From: Bacillota bacterium
GTDB lineage: Bacteria > Bacillota > Clostridia > Acetivibrionales > DTU013
Length of the DNA: 64,000 nucleotides
Reading direction: 5' to 3'
Assembly: GCA_023439545.1 (NCBI GenBank)
Contig: JAEXNT010000024.1
Location: 58,926 to 122,925 of the forward strand
The position numbers and the translations under genes were made by a program. Of the stretch, positions 48,201-56,617 are shown in pieces. The notes under the pieces are model-generated. The model did no database searches. It was not told the origin of the DNA and worked only from the letters and a program-made list of their open reading frames with translations. The stretch's first letter is position 1; each line of letters opens with the position of its first letter.

Positions 48201-48700
48201 CGGAAGGTTCCGTCAATCCTCACGATATATTGAAGATCAAAGGAATAAAAGGCGTTCAGTCATACCTGCTGCAGGAAGTACAGAGGGTTTACAGGCTGCA
48301 GGGCGTTGATATCAACGACAAACATATAGAAGTAATCATCAGGCAGATGCTGAGGAAGGTCAAGATCGAAGACGCCGGCGACACCAATATGCTGCCGGGC
48401 GGACTCGTTGACATGTTCGACTTCGAGGAAGAAAATGCGAGAGTCACGGCGGAAGGTCTGAGGCCGGCAACGGGAAAACGTACGCTGCTCGGTATCACCA
48501 AGGCATCGCTGGCAACCGAATCGTTCCTGTCGGCGGCGTCCTTCCAGGAAACCACGAGAGTACTGACCGAAGCCGCTATAAAGGGCAAGGTCGATCCGCT
48601 GGTTGGTCTCAAGGAAAATGTAATTATAGGAAAACTGATACCTGCCGGAACAGGAATGAGCAGGTACAAAGATATCAGCATCAGTACCGTCAGTGAATAA
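45203..48700 (+). CDS. rpoC: RNA polymerase beta' subunit
   Basis: A 1165-residue catalytic subunit. The N-terminal zinc finger is [20 protein letters not shown], the Mg-binding active site is [16 protein letters not shown] near residue 450, and the second zinc site uses [13 protein letters not shown]. Length is typical of Clostridia (no large insert). GGGAGATGGG precedes the ATG. A strong hairpin follows 12 bases after the stop. Confidence 0.97.
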   Translation: [1165 protein letters not shown]

Positions 48701-48712
48701 GGTATAAACACG

Positions 48713-48770
48713 CTGTCTGCAATGTCACCCTGAAAATGCAGGGAGCATTGCAGACAGTTGTATTTTGTTC
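48713..48770 (+). terminator. Terminator of the rpoB-rpoC transcript
   Basis: A perfect 12-base stem CTGTCTGCAATG / CATTGCAGACAG encloses a second hairpin CCCTG-AAAATG-CAGGG, followed by the T-rich TTGTATTTTGTT. Confidence 0.75.
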
Positions 48771-48773
48771 GGC

Positions 48774-48803
48774 TTGACAAATGTCGGACTGCGATGATAA
48801 AAT
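48774..48803 (+). promoter_or_regulatory. Promoter of the str operon (L7Ae-like, rpsL, rpsG, fusA)
   Basis: TTGACA and TAAAAT are 18 bases apart, directly after the rpoC terminator and about 35 bases before the L7Ae-like gene. Confidence 0.65.
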
Positions 48804-48838
48804 ATTTCAGTGCGTAAAGAGGGGAAAGGTGCGTTTTT

Positions 48839-49081
48839 GTGCTAGAGGACTTGAAAAAATACAATAAGGCCGTCGGCATAAAACAGACTATGAAGGCTGT
48901 TGAGAACAGCTCGGCGAAAATTGTTTTTATTGCCAGAGATGCTGACGAGAAGGTCATCGGGCCTCTTAAAGCGCTTTGTCTTGAAAAAGCAGTCCAACTC
49001 GAATACACAGATACGATGAAACAGCTTGGAAAAGCTGTAGGCATAGAGGTCGGGGCGTCCGCCGTATGCCTTCTCAAATAA
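48839..49081 (+). CDS. L7Ae-family ribosomal protein (YbxF/RplGB type)
   Basis: Eighty residues: YNKAVGIKQTMKAVENSSAKIVFIARDAD and LGKAVGIEVGASAVCLL are the L7Ae/L30e fold signature, which binds RNA kink-turns. B. subtilis YbxF sits in the same place before rpsL. Start is GTG with GGGGAAAGGTG upstream. No catalytic role is expected. The interval to rpsL (102 bases) has crossing inverted repeats. Confidence 0.88.
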   Translation: MLEDLKKYNKAVGIKQTMKAVENSSAKIVFIARDADEKVIGPLKALCLEKAVQLEYTDTMKQLGKAVGIEVGASAVCLLK

Positions 49082-49084
49082 ACA

Positions 49085-49129
49085 ATGGTAAGGGGACGCA
49101 TCTTCAATACCATAACAAGAAATGTCCCC
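49085..49129 (+). promoter_or_regulatory. Crossing inverted repeats upstream of rpsL
   Basis: ATGGTA (49085-49090) can pair with TACCAT (49108-49113), and GGGGAC (49092-49097) with GTCCCC (49124-49129); the pairs interleave, so they are either alternatives or a pseudoknot. A run of six A follows. Confidence 0.4.
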
Positions 49130-49183
49130 AAAAAAGCTGGTTATCAAAATAAAATAAATATTATACCGAAGGGAGGTGTATGA

Positions 49184-49612
49184 ATGCCAACATTTAACCA
49201 GATGGTCAGAAAGGGAAGGGAGACGGTTGAGTACAAATCAACTGCACCGGCACTTCAGAGAGGTTTCAACACTCTTAAAAAGAAACCTGTTGAAATCAAT
49301 GCTCCGCAAAAGAGGGGCGTTTGCACCGTAGTCAGAACGACAACGCCGAAGAAGCCTAACTCAGCTTTGAGAAAGGTTGCAAGGGTACGTTTGACGAACG
49401 GTATCGAAGTCACGGCTTATATTCCAGGAATAGGCCACAATCTTCAGGAACACAGCGTTGTACTTATCAGAGGCGGCAGGGTAAAGGATCTCCCTGGTGT
49501 CAGGTACCACATTATAAGGGGTACGCTCGATACAGCAGGTGTTGCAAAGAGGATGCAGAGCCGGTCCAAGTACGGGGCAAAGAGGCCGAAAGCAGGCGCC
49601 GTCAAGAAGTAA
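49184..49612 (+). CDS. rpsL: 30S ribosomal protein S12
   Basis: A 142-residue protein with CTVVRTTTPKKPNSALRKVARV and PGIGHNLQEHSVVLIRGGRVKDLPGVRY, the decoding-centre loops. The lysines of the TPKKPNS loop where streptomycin-resistance changes occur are the wild-type residues. GGGAGGTG precedes the ATG. Co-transcribed with rpsG and fusA. Confidence 0.97.
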   Translation: MPTFNQMVRKGRETVEYKSTAPALQRGFNTLKKKPVEINAPQKRGVCTVVRTTTPKKPNSALRKVARVRLTNGIEVTAYIPGIGHNLQEHSVVLIRGGRVKDLPGVRYHIIRGTLDTAGVAKRMQSRSKYGAKRPKAGAVKK

Positions 49613-49783
49613 GCGTCTACAAATGACCGCATCAGTAGTGCTGAGTATATTGTAAAATAATTATGACAATATTTATATATTACATGTACGGATGCACTGA
49701 CGAGAACCTTAAAGGTTCCGAGTACCTCGGGAAACACCCGGAAGGGATTGTTCCCACATTATTAATCAAAGGAGGGAAGTAAA

Positions 49784-50254
49784 GTGCCAAGAAAGGGACA
49801 TACTCCGAAAAGAGACGTTCTGCCGGATCCTATTTATAATGACAAGATCGTGACAAAGCTCGTGAACAACATCATGCTCGACGGCAAGAAAGGTGTTGCG
49901 CAAAGGATTTGCTACGATGCATTCGATATTATAAAGGAAAAGACAGGCAAGGATCCTCTTGAGGTTTTTGAGCAGGCTATGAATAACATCATGCCAGTGC
50001 TCGAAGTCAAGGCAAGAAGGGTCGGCGGTGCAACCTACCAGGTTCCTATGGAAGTCAGGCCTGAAAGAAGGCAGGCTTTGGGTCTCAGGTGGTTGACAAC
50101 GTATTCGCGCGCCAGAGGCGAAAAGACTATGAAAGAAAGACTGGCCGGAGAGATCATGGATGCCATAAACAATGCCGGCGGCGCCTTCAAGAAAAAGGAA
50201 GACACGCACAAAATGGCAGAGGCAAACAGGGCATTCGCGCATTATCGCTGGTAA
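49784..50254 (+). CDS. rpsG: 30S ribosomal protein S7
   Basis: A 156-residue protein opening MPRKGHTPKRDVLPDPIYND with GGATYQVPMEVRPERR and a C-terminal FAHYRW, all standard for S7, which nucleates the 30S head. Start is GTG with AAAGGAGGG upstream. Follows rpsL after 171 bases (containing a CCGAG-TAC-CTCGG hairpin) and precedes fusA by 60. Confidence 0.97.
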   Translation: MPRKGHTPKRDVLPDPIYNDKIVTKLVNNIMLDGKKGVAQRICYDAFDIIKEKTGKDPLEVFEQAMNNIMPVLEVKARRVGGATYQVPMEVRPERRQALGLRWLTTYSRARGEKTMKERLAGEIMDAINNAGGAFKKKEDTHKMAEANRAFAHYRW

Positions 50255-50314
50255 TATGGAAAATCAAGCAGTATAACAAACAATTTGAACTAATCGAGAA
50301 GAAAGGAGGCAATT

Positions 50315-52378
50315 ATGCCCAGGCAATTTAGTTTGGAAAACACCAGAAATATAGGCATTATGGCACATATTGACGCTGGTAAGACGACTACGACGGAACG
50401 TATCCTCTTTTATACCGGTAAACTGCATAAAATGGGAGAAGTCCACGAAGGCGCCGCAACGATGGACTGGATGGAACAGGAGCAGGAGAGGGGTATAACT
50501 ATTACCTCGGCCGCTACTACCGCACAGTGGAAGGGTAACAGAATCAATATTATAGATACGCCGGGGCACGTTGACTTTACAGTAGAGGTTGAAAGATCCC
50601 TCAGAGTTCTCGATGGTTCAGTGACACTTTTTTGTGCAAAGGGTGGGGTAGAACCCCAGTCTGAAACCGTTTGGAGGCAGGCTGACAAATATAACGTCCC
50701 CCGTATTGCATACGTTAATAAAATGGATATTATGGGTGCTGACTTTTTCAACTGCATCCAGATGATGAAGGACAGGCTGAAAGCAAATGCTGTCCCAATT
50801 CAGTTACCTATCGGCAAGGAAGACAATTTCCAGGGAATTATCGACCTGGTCACGAAGAAGGCTGTATTCTACCTCGACGATTTGGGAAAGGTGCAGGATG
50901 AAGAGCCTATACCGGAAGATATGGTCGATATTGTTGATAAATATCGTAACATTTTAATCGAAGCTGTTGCTGAACAAGATGAGAACTTGATGAATAAATA
51001 CCTTGAGGGGGAAGAACTCACTGCGGAAGAGATACGTGCAGGTATCAGGAAGGCAACCATTGCCGTTGACATGATACCGGTCGCTTGTGGTTCATCCTAC
51101 AAAAACAAAGGCGTACAGCAGCTCCTCGACGCTGTCGTGGATTATATGCCTTCACCGCTCGACGTACCGCCGATCAAAGGCGTTTCGGAAGACGGGGAGA
51201 CGGAAGAGGAGAGGCCGGCTGATGATGAAGGCCCGTTTTCTGCTCTTGCATTCAAAATAATGGCAGATCCGTTCGTAGGAAAGCTGTGCTTTTTCAGGGT
51301 TTACTCAGGTAAGCTCAATTCAGGGTCATATGTAATGAACTCGACGAAGGACAAGAAGGAAAGGATCGGAAGGATCCTGCAGATGCATGCAAATCACAGG
51401 GAGGACATTGACGCTGTTTACTCCGGTGATATAGCTGCGGCTGTGGGTCTCAAGGATACGACGACAGGCGACACGCTCTGTTCCGATGATGCTCCGATCA
51501 TACTCGAGTCCATGGAATTTCCCGAGCCTGTCATACATGTTGCAGTTGAGCCCAAGACCAAGGCGGGACAGGATAAGATGGTCACTGCTTTGGCAAAGCT
51601 TTCAGAAGAAGATCCGACTTTCAAGGTTCATACGGACCAGGAGACGGGACAAACGATCATCTCGGGCATGGGAGAGCTTCACCTTGAGATCATCGTTGAC
51701 AGAATGATGAGGGAGTTCAAGGTGGAAGCCAACGTAGGACAGCCTCAGGTTGCCTACAAGGAAACTATCCGCAAGGCGGTCAAGGCTGAAGGCAAGTTTG
51801 TCAGGCAGTCAGGCGGCCGCGGCCAGTACGGTCACTGCGTGATCGAACTTGAACCCCAGGAACCCGGAACCGGATACACCTTTATCAACAAGATCGTCGG
51901 CGGAGCTATTCCGAAGGAATATATCGCGCCGATAGACGAGGGTATACAGGACGCCATGCAAAACGGCGTGCTGGGAGGTTATCAGGTGCTTGACATTAAA
52001 GTCACCCTGGTTGACGGATCATACCACGAAGTCGACTCATCCGAAATGGCGTTCAAGATCGCCGGTTCAATGGGCTTCAAGGAAGGCTGTCGCAAGGCGG
52101 ATCCGGTACTGCTCGAACCTATAATGAGGGTCGACGTGGTTGTGCCTGAAGTCTACATGGGCGATGTAATGGGCGATCTGAATTCCCGCAGGGGAAGGAT
52201 AGAGGGCATGGAAAACAGGGCGGGAGCGCAGGTCATTACAGCGAACGTGCCGCTCGCGAACATGTTCGGCTACGCTACGGAGCTTCGCTCCAGAACCCAG
52301 GGAAGAGGCGTATTCACAATGCAATTCAGTCACTATGAAGAGGTTCCTAAAAATATTCAGGAAGCTGTTCTAAAGTGA
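50315..52378 (+). CDS. fusA: Elongation factor G
   Basis: A 687-residue translocase GTPase: G1 AHIDAGKTT, G2 RGITI, G3 DTPGHVDF, G4 NKMD, then domains II-V with GMGELHLEIIVDR and RGQYGHCVIELEP. AAAGGAGG lies before the ATG. It is a standard EF-G, not a tetracycline-protection homologue. Confidence 0.97.
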   Translation: MPRQFSLENTRNIGIMAHIDAGKTTTTERILFYTGKLHKMGEVHEGAATMDWMEQEQERGITITSAATTAQWKGNRINIIDTPGHVDFTVEVERSLRVLDGSVTLFCAKGGVEPQSETVWRQADKYNVPRIAYVNKMDIMGADFFNCIQMMKDRLKANAVPIQLPIGKEDNFQGIIDLVTKKAVFYLDDLGKVQDEEPIPEDMVDIVDKYRNILIEAVAEQDENLMNKYLEGEELTAEEIRAGIRKATIAVDMIPVACGSSYKNKGVQQLLDAVVDYMPSPLDVPPIKGVSEDGETEEERPADDEGPFSALAFKIMADPFVGKLCFFRVYSGKLNSGSYVMNSTKDKKERIGRILQMHANHREDIDAVYSGDIAAAVGLKDTTTGDTLCSDDAPIILESMEFPEPVIHVAVEPKTKAGQDKMVTALAKLSEEDPTFKVHTDQETGQTIISGMGELHLEIIVDRMMREFKVEANVGQPQVAYKETIRKAVKAEGKFVRQSGGRGQYGHCVIELEPQEPGTGYTFINKIVGGAIPKEYIAPIDEGIQDAMQNGVLGGYQVLDIKVTLVDGSYHEVDSSEMAFKIAGSMGFKEGCRKADPVLLEPIMRVDVVVPEVYMGDVMGDLNSRRGRIEGMENRAGAQVITANVPLANMFGYATELRSRTQGRGVFTMQFSHYEEVPKNIQEAVLK

Positions 52379-52440
52379 CTAGAGATAATGCAAAAAAGAA
52401 CGGGTTGAAAGTTTTTTGCACTTATCTTACAGCAAGTTAA

Positions 52441-52485
52441 TACGCTGCAAAATAATTAGTCCTCATTGAAATCTTTTGCAGCGTA
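52441..52485 (+). promoter_or_regulatory. Perfect 12-bp inverted repeat between fusA and tuf
   Basis: TACGCTGCAAAA and TTTTGCAGCGTA flank a 21-base loop, 52 bases before tuf. The right arm runs into TATAAAAT. No T-run follows, so a processing site or operator is more likely than a terminator. Confidence 0.5.
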
Positions 52486-52536
52486 TAAAATAAACAAATT
52501 ATTCAGTACTAACTGAACAAGGGAGGAGATTTAAAA

Positions 52537-53739
52537 ATGGGTAAGGCCAAATTTGAAAGAACAAAACCCCACGTTAACATTGGAACTATCGGTCACGTTG
52601 ACCACGGCAAGACTTCACTGACAGCAGCTATAACCAAGGTACTTGGCTTCCAGGGTAAAGCAAACTATACTGCATATGACCAGATCGACAAGGCTCCGGA
52701 AGAAAAAGCTAGAGGAATCACGATCTCGACCGCTCACGTTGAATATGAAACAGACAAGAGACATTACGCTCACGTTGACTGCCCCGGTCATGCCGACTAT
52801 GTCAAGAACATGATCACCGGTGCTGCTCAGATGGACGGCGCTATCCTCGTTGTTTCCGCTGCAGACGGTCCGATGCCCCAGACCAGGGAGCACATACTCC
52901 TTGCCGGCCGTGTTGGTGTTCAGCATATAATCGTATTCCTGAACAAGTGCGACATGGTTGATGATGAAGAACTCATCGAGCTCGTTGAAATGGAACTCAG
53001 AGAACTCCTCAGCTCCTATGAATTCGACGGCGACAATATTCCGATAATCAGAGGCTCGGCTCTGGTAGCTCTCGAAAGCACCTCCACCGATCCGAACGCT
53101 CCGGAATATCAGCCGATCATGAAATTGATGGAAGCTGTCGACAGCTATATCCCGACTCCGGAAAGACCGACCGACAAGCCGTTCCTTATGCCTGTCGAAG
53201 ACGTTTTCTCCATCACAGGCCGCGGCACAGTTGCTACCGGCAGGGTTGAAAGAGGAACAGTCAAGGTTGGCGAAGAAATTGAAATCGTTGGTTTGATGGA
53301 TGCTCCGAGGAAGACCGTCGTTACCGGTGTTGAAATGTTCAGGAAGCTTCTTGACCAGGCTGTTGCCGGTGATAACATCGGTTGTCTGCTCAGAGGTATC
53401 CAGAGAAATGAAGTTGAAAGAGGCCAGGTTCTTTCCAAACCCGGATCCATCAAGCCTCACACTCATTTCAAAGGACAGGTTTACGTTCTGACCAAGGAAG
53501 AGGGCGGAAGACATACTCCTTTCTTCAATGGCTACAGACCGCAGTTCTATTTCAGAACCACCGACGTTACCGGTGTTGCCGAACTTCCTGAAGGCGTTGA
53601 AATGTGCATGCCTGGCGACCATATCGAAATGACGATCAAGCTCATCACTCCGATCGCTATGGACGTGGGACTGAAGTTCGCTATCCGTGAAGGCGGCAGA
53701 ACTGTTGGTTCTGGAACTGTTACGGCTATAATCGAATAA
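52537..53739 (+). CDS. tuf: Elongation factor Tu
   Basis: A 400-residue GTPase that delivers aminoacyl-tRNA to the ribosome: G1 GHVDHGKT, G2 ARGITI, G3 DCPGHADYVKNM, G4 NKCD, then domains 2 and 3 (RGTVATGRVERG, GYRPQFYFRTTDVTG). GGGAGG precedes the ATG. It ends the str-type cluster and has its own terminator. Confidence 0.97.
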   Translation: MGKAKFERTKPHVNIGTIGHVDHGKTSLTAAITKVLGFQGKANYTAYDQIDKAPEEKARGITISTAHVEYETDKRHYAHVDCPGHADYVKNMITGAAQMDGAILVVSAADGPMPQTREHILLAGRVGVQHIIVFLNKCDMVDDEELIELVEMELRELLSSYEFDGDNIPIIRGSALVALESTSTDPNAPEYQPIMKLMEAVDSYIPTPERPTDKPFLMPVEDVFSITGRGTVATGRVERGTVKVGEEIEIVGLMDAPRKTVVTGVEMFRKLLDQAVAGDNIGCLLRGIQRNEVERGQVLSKPGSIKPHTHFKGQVYVLTKEEGGRHTPFFNGYRPQFYFRTTDVTGVAELPEGVEMCMPGDHIEMTIKLITPIAMDVGLKFAIREGGRTVGSGTVTAIIE

Positions 53740-53752
53740 TTAAAAACTCCAA

Positions 53753-53787
53753 AGGACCGCTTTATAAAAATAAGGCGGTTCTTTTTA
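53753..53787 (+). terminator. Terminator after tuf
   Basis: AGGACCGC pairs with GCGGTTCT around an AT-rich loop and is followed by TTTTT. Confidence 0.75.
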
Positions 53788-53839
53788 TGCCTTACACAAG
53801 GAGCCGCCCTGATCAAGGCCAGTTCTTTTTTTGTACGCG

Positions 53840-54065
53840 GCAGGCGGGGCAAGCAGTAACAGCAGCGGTTTTCGTCACACAGGCTGTAAAGCATTGTCTC
53901 GCCGGAATGTGGGCGGAGATCATTCGCCGTCCATGGCTCATGATGCAGCGCCTGCGGCTTCCATGCCGCAGGTTGTGGCTCCTGATGCCACATTCCGTCT
54001 TCGACTCGCTTACAGCCTGTAGCTGCTCATCAACATGCTGCGTGATTGCTGCTTGCCCCGCCTGC
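53840..54065. repeat. ~225-bp imperfect palindrome between tuf and the flavodiiron gene
   Basis: The 417-base gap after tuf has no credible gene. It contains a giant inverted repeat: a perfect 17-base outer stem (53840-53856 with 54049-54065), then CAGGCTGTAA / TTACAGCCTG (53880 and 54010), GGAATGTGG / CCACATTCC (53904 and 53988) and a central hairpin CCTGCGGC-TTCCAT-GCCGCAGG (53951-53972). Frames read inside it on both strands are products of the symmetry. It may be a structured RNA or a palindromic mobile element. Confidence 0.65.
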
Positions 54066-54156
54066 ATAAAAAACACTACTGCTTTGTTTTACAAGAGAGT
54101 GTGGCGGGTAATAATAGAGTTGTACATGATTAGAAGTTATCGGAGGAGATGCGACT

Positions 54157-55353
54157 ATGATAGAGATAAAGAAGAATATTTTCTGGTGCGGGATAAAGGA
54201 CTGGGAGGTTCGGCATTTTCACGGGCACGAGCTCTCTACGCACAGAGGTTCGAGCTATAATTCGTATCTTATAAAGGACGAAAAAACCGTACTGATCGAT
54301 ACTGTATGGGAGCCTTACAGGGAGGAATTCGTAAACGCGCTCGACAAGGAGATCGGACTTGGCAGCATAGACGCGATTGTAATAAATCACTCAGAGCCGG
54401 ATCACGGCGGCAGTCTGGGTCATTTGCTGGACCGCCTGCCGAATAAGTCGATACCGATATATTGTACAAAGAACGGCGCTGACATAATAAGCAGATATTT
54501 CCCTCGGGAGGGGTTGAACCTCAAGATCGTAAAAACTGGAGATACCTTCTGTACAGGCGAATACGAGCTTGTTTTCGTTGAAATGCAGATGATCCATTGG
54601 CCCGACAGCATGCTTACATATGTGAAGGGCGCTGCGACTGTGCTGTCAAACGACGCGTTCGGACAGCATTACGCAGGGATATCGCTGTTCAATGACGAGG
54701 TGGATGGATGCGAGCTTTTTGAAGAGGCGTTAAAATATTACGCAAATATATTGACTCCCTTCAGCGCCCTTATAAAGAAGAAAATAGAGCAGATAAGGTC
54801 TTTGGGGCTGCAGATAGAAATGATAGCTCCGAGCCATGGTATTATCTGGCGCAGGAACCCGATGCAGATAGTGGACAAATATTATGAGTGGTCGCAGGAT
54901 TACAATGAAGGTCATGTTGTGATTATCTACGATACGATGTACAATGCTACGAAATCAATGGCGGAAGCTATCGGCGGCGGACTCAGGAGACAGGGCGCGC
55001 AGTACAAGCTGTTCAACGTCTCCGCTACTGACCAGAGCGATCTCCTGACTGAGATATTCAAGGCCAAAGGCGTGATCATCGGAAGCTGTACGGTGAATAA
55101 TACGGTCCTTCGCGTCACTGCCGGCCTGCTTGACGAGATAAAGGGACACAAGTTCAAAGGCAAGCTTAGCGCCGGTTTCGGCAGCTACGGATGGAGCGGA
55201 GAGTCCCCGAAGGCAATAAGCGCCTCATTGGAAAGCTCAGGCTTTAAAATTGCCGCGGAACCTTTGGGCATAAGATATCGTCCGTCGGAATCCGACCTTG
55301 CGAAGTGCGCAGCTTTCGGCGAGGGCTTCGCGGAACAAATGAAGCAGATTTAA
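54157..55353 (+). CDS. Flavodiiron protein (FprA family)
   Basis: A 398-residue protein with a metallo-beta-lactamase-type diiron domain (H78-x-E80-x-D82-H83, then histidines near 148 and 226 and an aspartate near 167) and a flavodoxin domain from about 255 (VVIIYDTMYNATKSMAEAI). Such enzymes reduce O2 to water or NO to N2O in anaerobes, using rubredoxin or related donors. No rubredoxin or NADH:rubredoxin oxidoreductase gene is adjacent. GGAGGAGATG precedes the ATG. Confidence 0.93.
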   Translation: MIEIKKNIFWCGIKDWEVRHFHGHELSTHRGSSYNSYLIKDEKTVLIDTVWEPYREEFVNALDKEIGLGSIDAIVINHSEPDHGGSLGHLLDRLPNKSIPIYCTKNGADIISRYFPREGLNLKIVKTGDTFCTGEYELVFVEMQMIHWPDSMLTYVKGAATVLSNDAFGQHYAGISLFNDEVDGCELFEEALKYYANILTPFSALIKKKIEQIRSLGLQIEMIAPSHGIIWRRNPMQIVDKYYEWSQDYNEGHVVIIYDTMYNATKSMAEAIGGGLRRQGAQYKLFNVSATDQSDLLTEIFKAKGVIIGSCTVNNTVLRVTAGLLDEIKGHKFKGKLSAGFGSYGWSGESPKAISASLESSGFKIAAEPLGIRYRPSESDLAKCAAFGEGFAEQMKQI

Positions 55354-55412
55354 AATGATTACACTTCAAAAATCATATATATAATCCCTCCGGATTGAAT
55401 AAAAAAGTCTAC

Positions 55413-55441
55413 TTGCCTTTACCGGGCCGGGGTGGTAGTAT
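55413..55441 (+). promoter_or_regulatory. Promoter of the serine hydrolase gene
   Basis: TTGCCT and TAGTAT are 17 bases apart, about 40 bases before the start codon. Confidence 0.5.
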
Positions 55442-55480
55442 TTACCTAAGTAACAGGTATGTACGAAGGAGTTTTAATCT

Positions 55481-56605
55481 ATGACGGCCTTCAAAAAGCT
55501 GGAAAAAAGATTAAAAGAACTATCACCCTCGGCTTTGCGTGAGATTATCGCAATTGTCGTCATTTTAACCCTGTCTGTTACCTTGAACATACCGCAGTTT
55601 ACCAGTGATTTGAAAACAGCGGCGCTGCAGAAGGAGATACTCAAGGGCGACGGGTATTTCCAGTATGCCGAACCGGAAGACCAGGACATGGACAAGGCCG
55701 TACTGGATGAAGGCGCAAGGTCGCTGTCAAAAACTTCTGCTAAGAGCTTGATAGTTCTGCGTAATGGCAAAATCGTTTATGAAAAATATTATGACGCCAA
55801 AAGCGCCAATAATGTCTATTCTGTTACAAAAAGCTTCATGTCGGCCTTGGTTGGCATTGCCATAAGCAAGGGCTATATCGGAAGCGAGGATGACACTGTC
55901 GAGAAATATCTTCCCGAGTACTTTAAAAATATATCTGATCCGCGTTGGAAACAGATAACAATAAAGCATCTTCTCACCATGACCCCGGGCTTCCTCGAGG
56001 ATCTGGACCAATGGACCTCCACCGGAGACTGGGTACAGGCTACCTTTGCGCTTCCGCTCGAATATGATCCGGGAAGCAGGTTCCAATATGCAAATTCGGC
56101 AAGCCATCTTCTTTCAGTCATACTCACCAGGGCGACGGGCATGAGTACAAGGGATTTTGCCGACAAATATCTGTTCGGACCGCTCGGTATCAAATGCCTT
56201 TCCTGGACCTCAGATCCTTCCGGTTTTTATACAGGTTACGCAAACCTTTACCTCACGCCCTATGACCTTGCAAAATTCGGCTGGCTTTACTATAACCAGG
56301 GTAAATGGGGGAAGACTCAGGTTGTTCCGAAGGAATGGGTCATCAAGTCTACTGAAGTCCAATATGATTTCAATAAAGAAAAAGCTTCGGGGTACGAAAA
56401 CGGTTACGGCTACAAATGGTGGATTAATTCAGCCTCCGGATGTCATTCCTACAATGCCTTGGGGTATGGAGGGCAGAGTGTTACAGTTTTTCCGGACTCC
56501 GGCATCGTTGTCGTGATCACCTCCAATCCTGGCGGGTCTTACATAAATGACGAGCAAAGGATACAATTCCTTAAAGATTGCATAATAGGGGCAATAAAGA
56601 AATAG
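55481..56605 (+). CDS. Serine hydrolase, beta-lactamase class C / penicillin-binding-like
   Basis: A 374-residue protein with an N-terminal membrane anchor or signal (about 20-38) and a class C fold: S114-x-x-K117 (SVTK), Y203-x-N205 (YAN) and a GYGGQ segment near 328 in place of KTG. Family members are D,D-peptidases, esterases or beta-lactamases; the lost KTG and the extracytoplasmic location favour an envelope esterase or peptidase over a drug-resistance enzyme. GAAGGAG precedes the ATG. The MoxR gene follows 12 bases later, so they may be co-transcribed. Confidence 0.85.
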   Translation: MTAFKKLEKRLKELSPSALREIIAIVVILTLSVTLNIPQFTSDLKTAALQKEILKGDGYFQYAEPEDQDMDKAVLDEGARSLSKTSAKSLIVLRNGKIVYEKYYDAKSANNVYSVTKSFMSALVGIAISKGYIGSEDDTVEKYLPEYFKNISDPRWKQITIKHLLTMTPGFLEDLDQWTSTGDWVQATFALPLEYDPGSRFQYANSASHLLSVILTRATGMSTRDFADKYLFGPLGIKCLSWTSDPSGFYTGYANLYLTPYDLAKFGWLYYNQGKWGKTQVVPKEWVIKSTEVQYDFNKEKASGYENGYGYKWWINSASGCHSYNALGYGGQSVTVFPDSGIVVVITSNPGGSYINDEQRIQFLKDCIIGAIKK

Positions 56606-56617
56606 GGGGTAGGCCAA

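Noticed and set aside
52615..53622. A 335-codon minus-strand frame
   Set aside because: Antisense shadow of tuf.
53787..54260. A 157-codon plus-strand frame after tuf
   Set aside because: It reads through the large palindrome and into the flavodiiron gene, lacks an SD and has an implausible Cys/Arg-rich composition.
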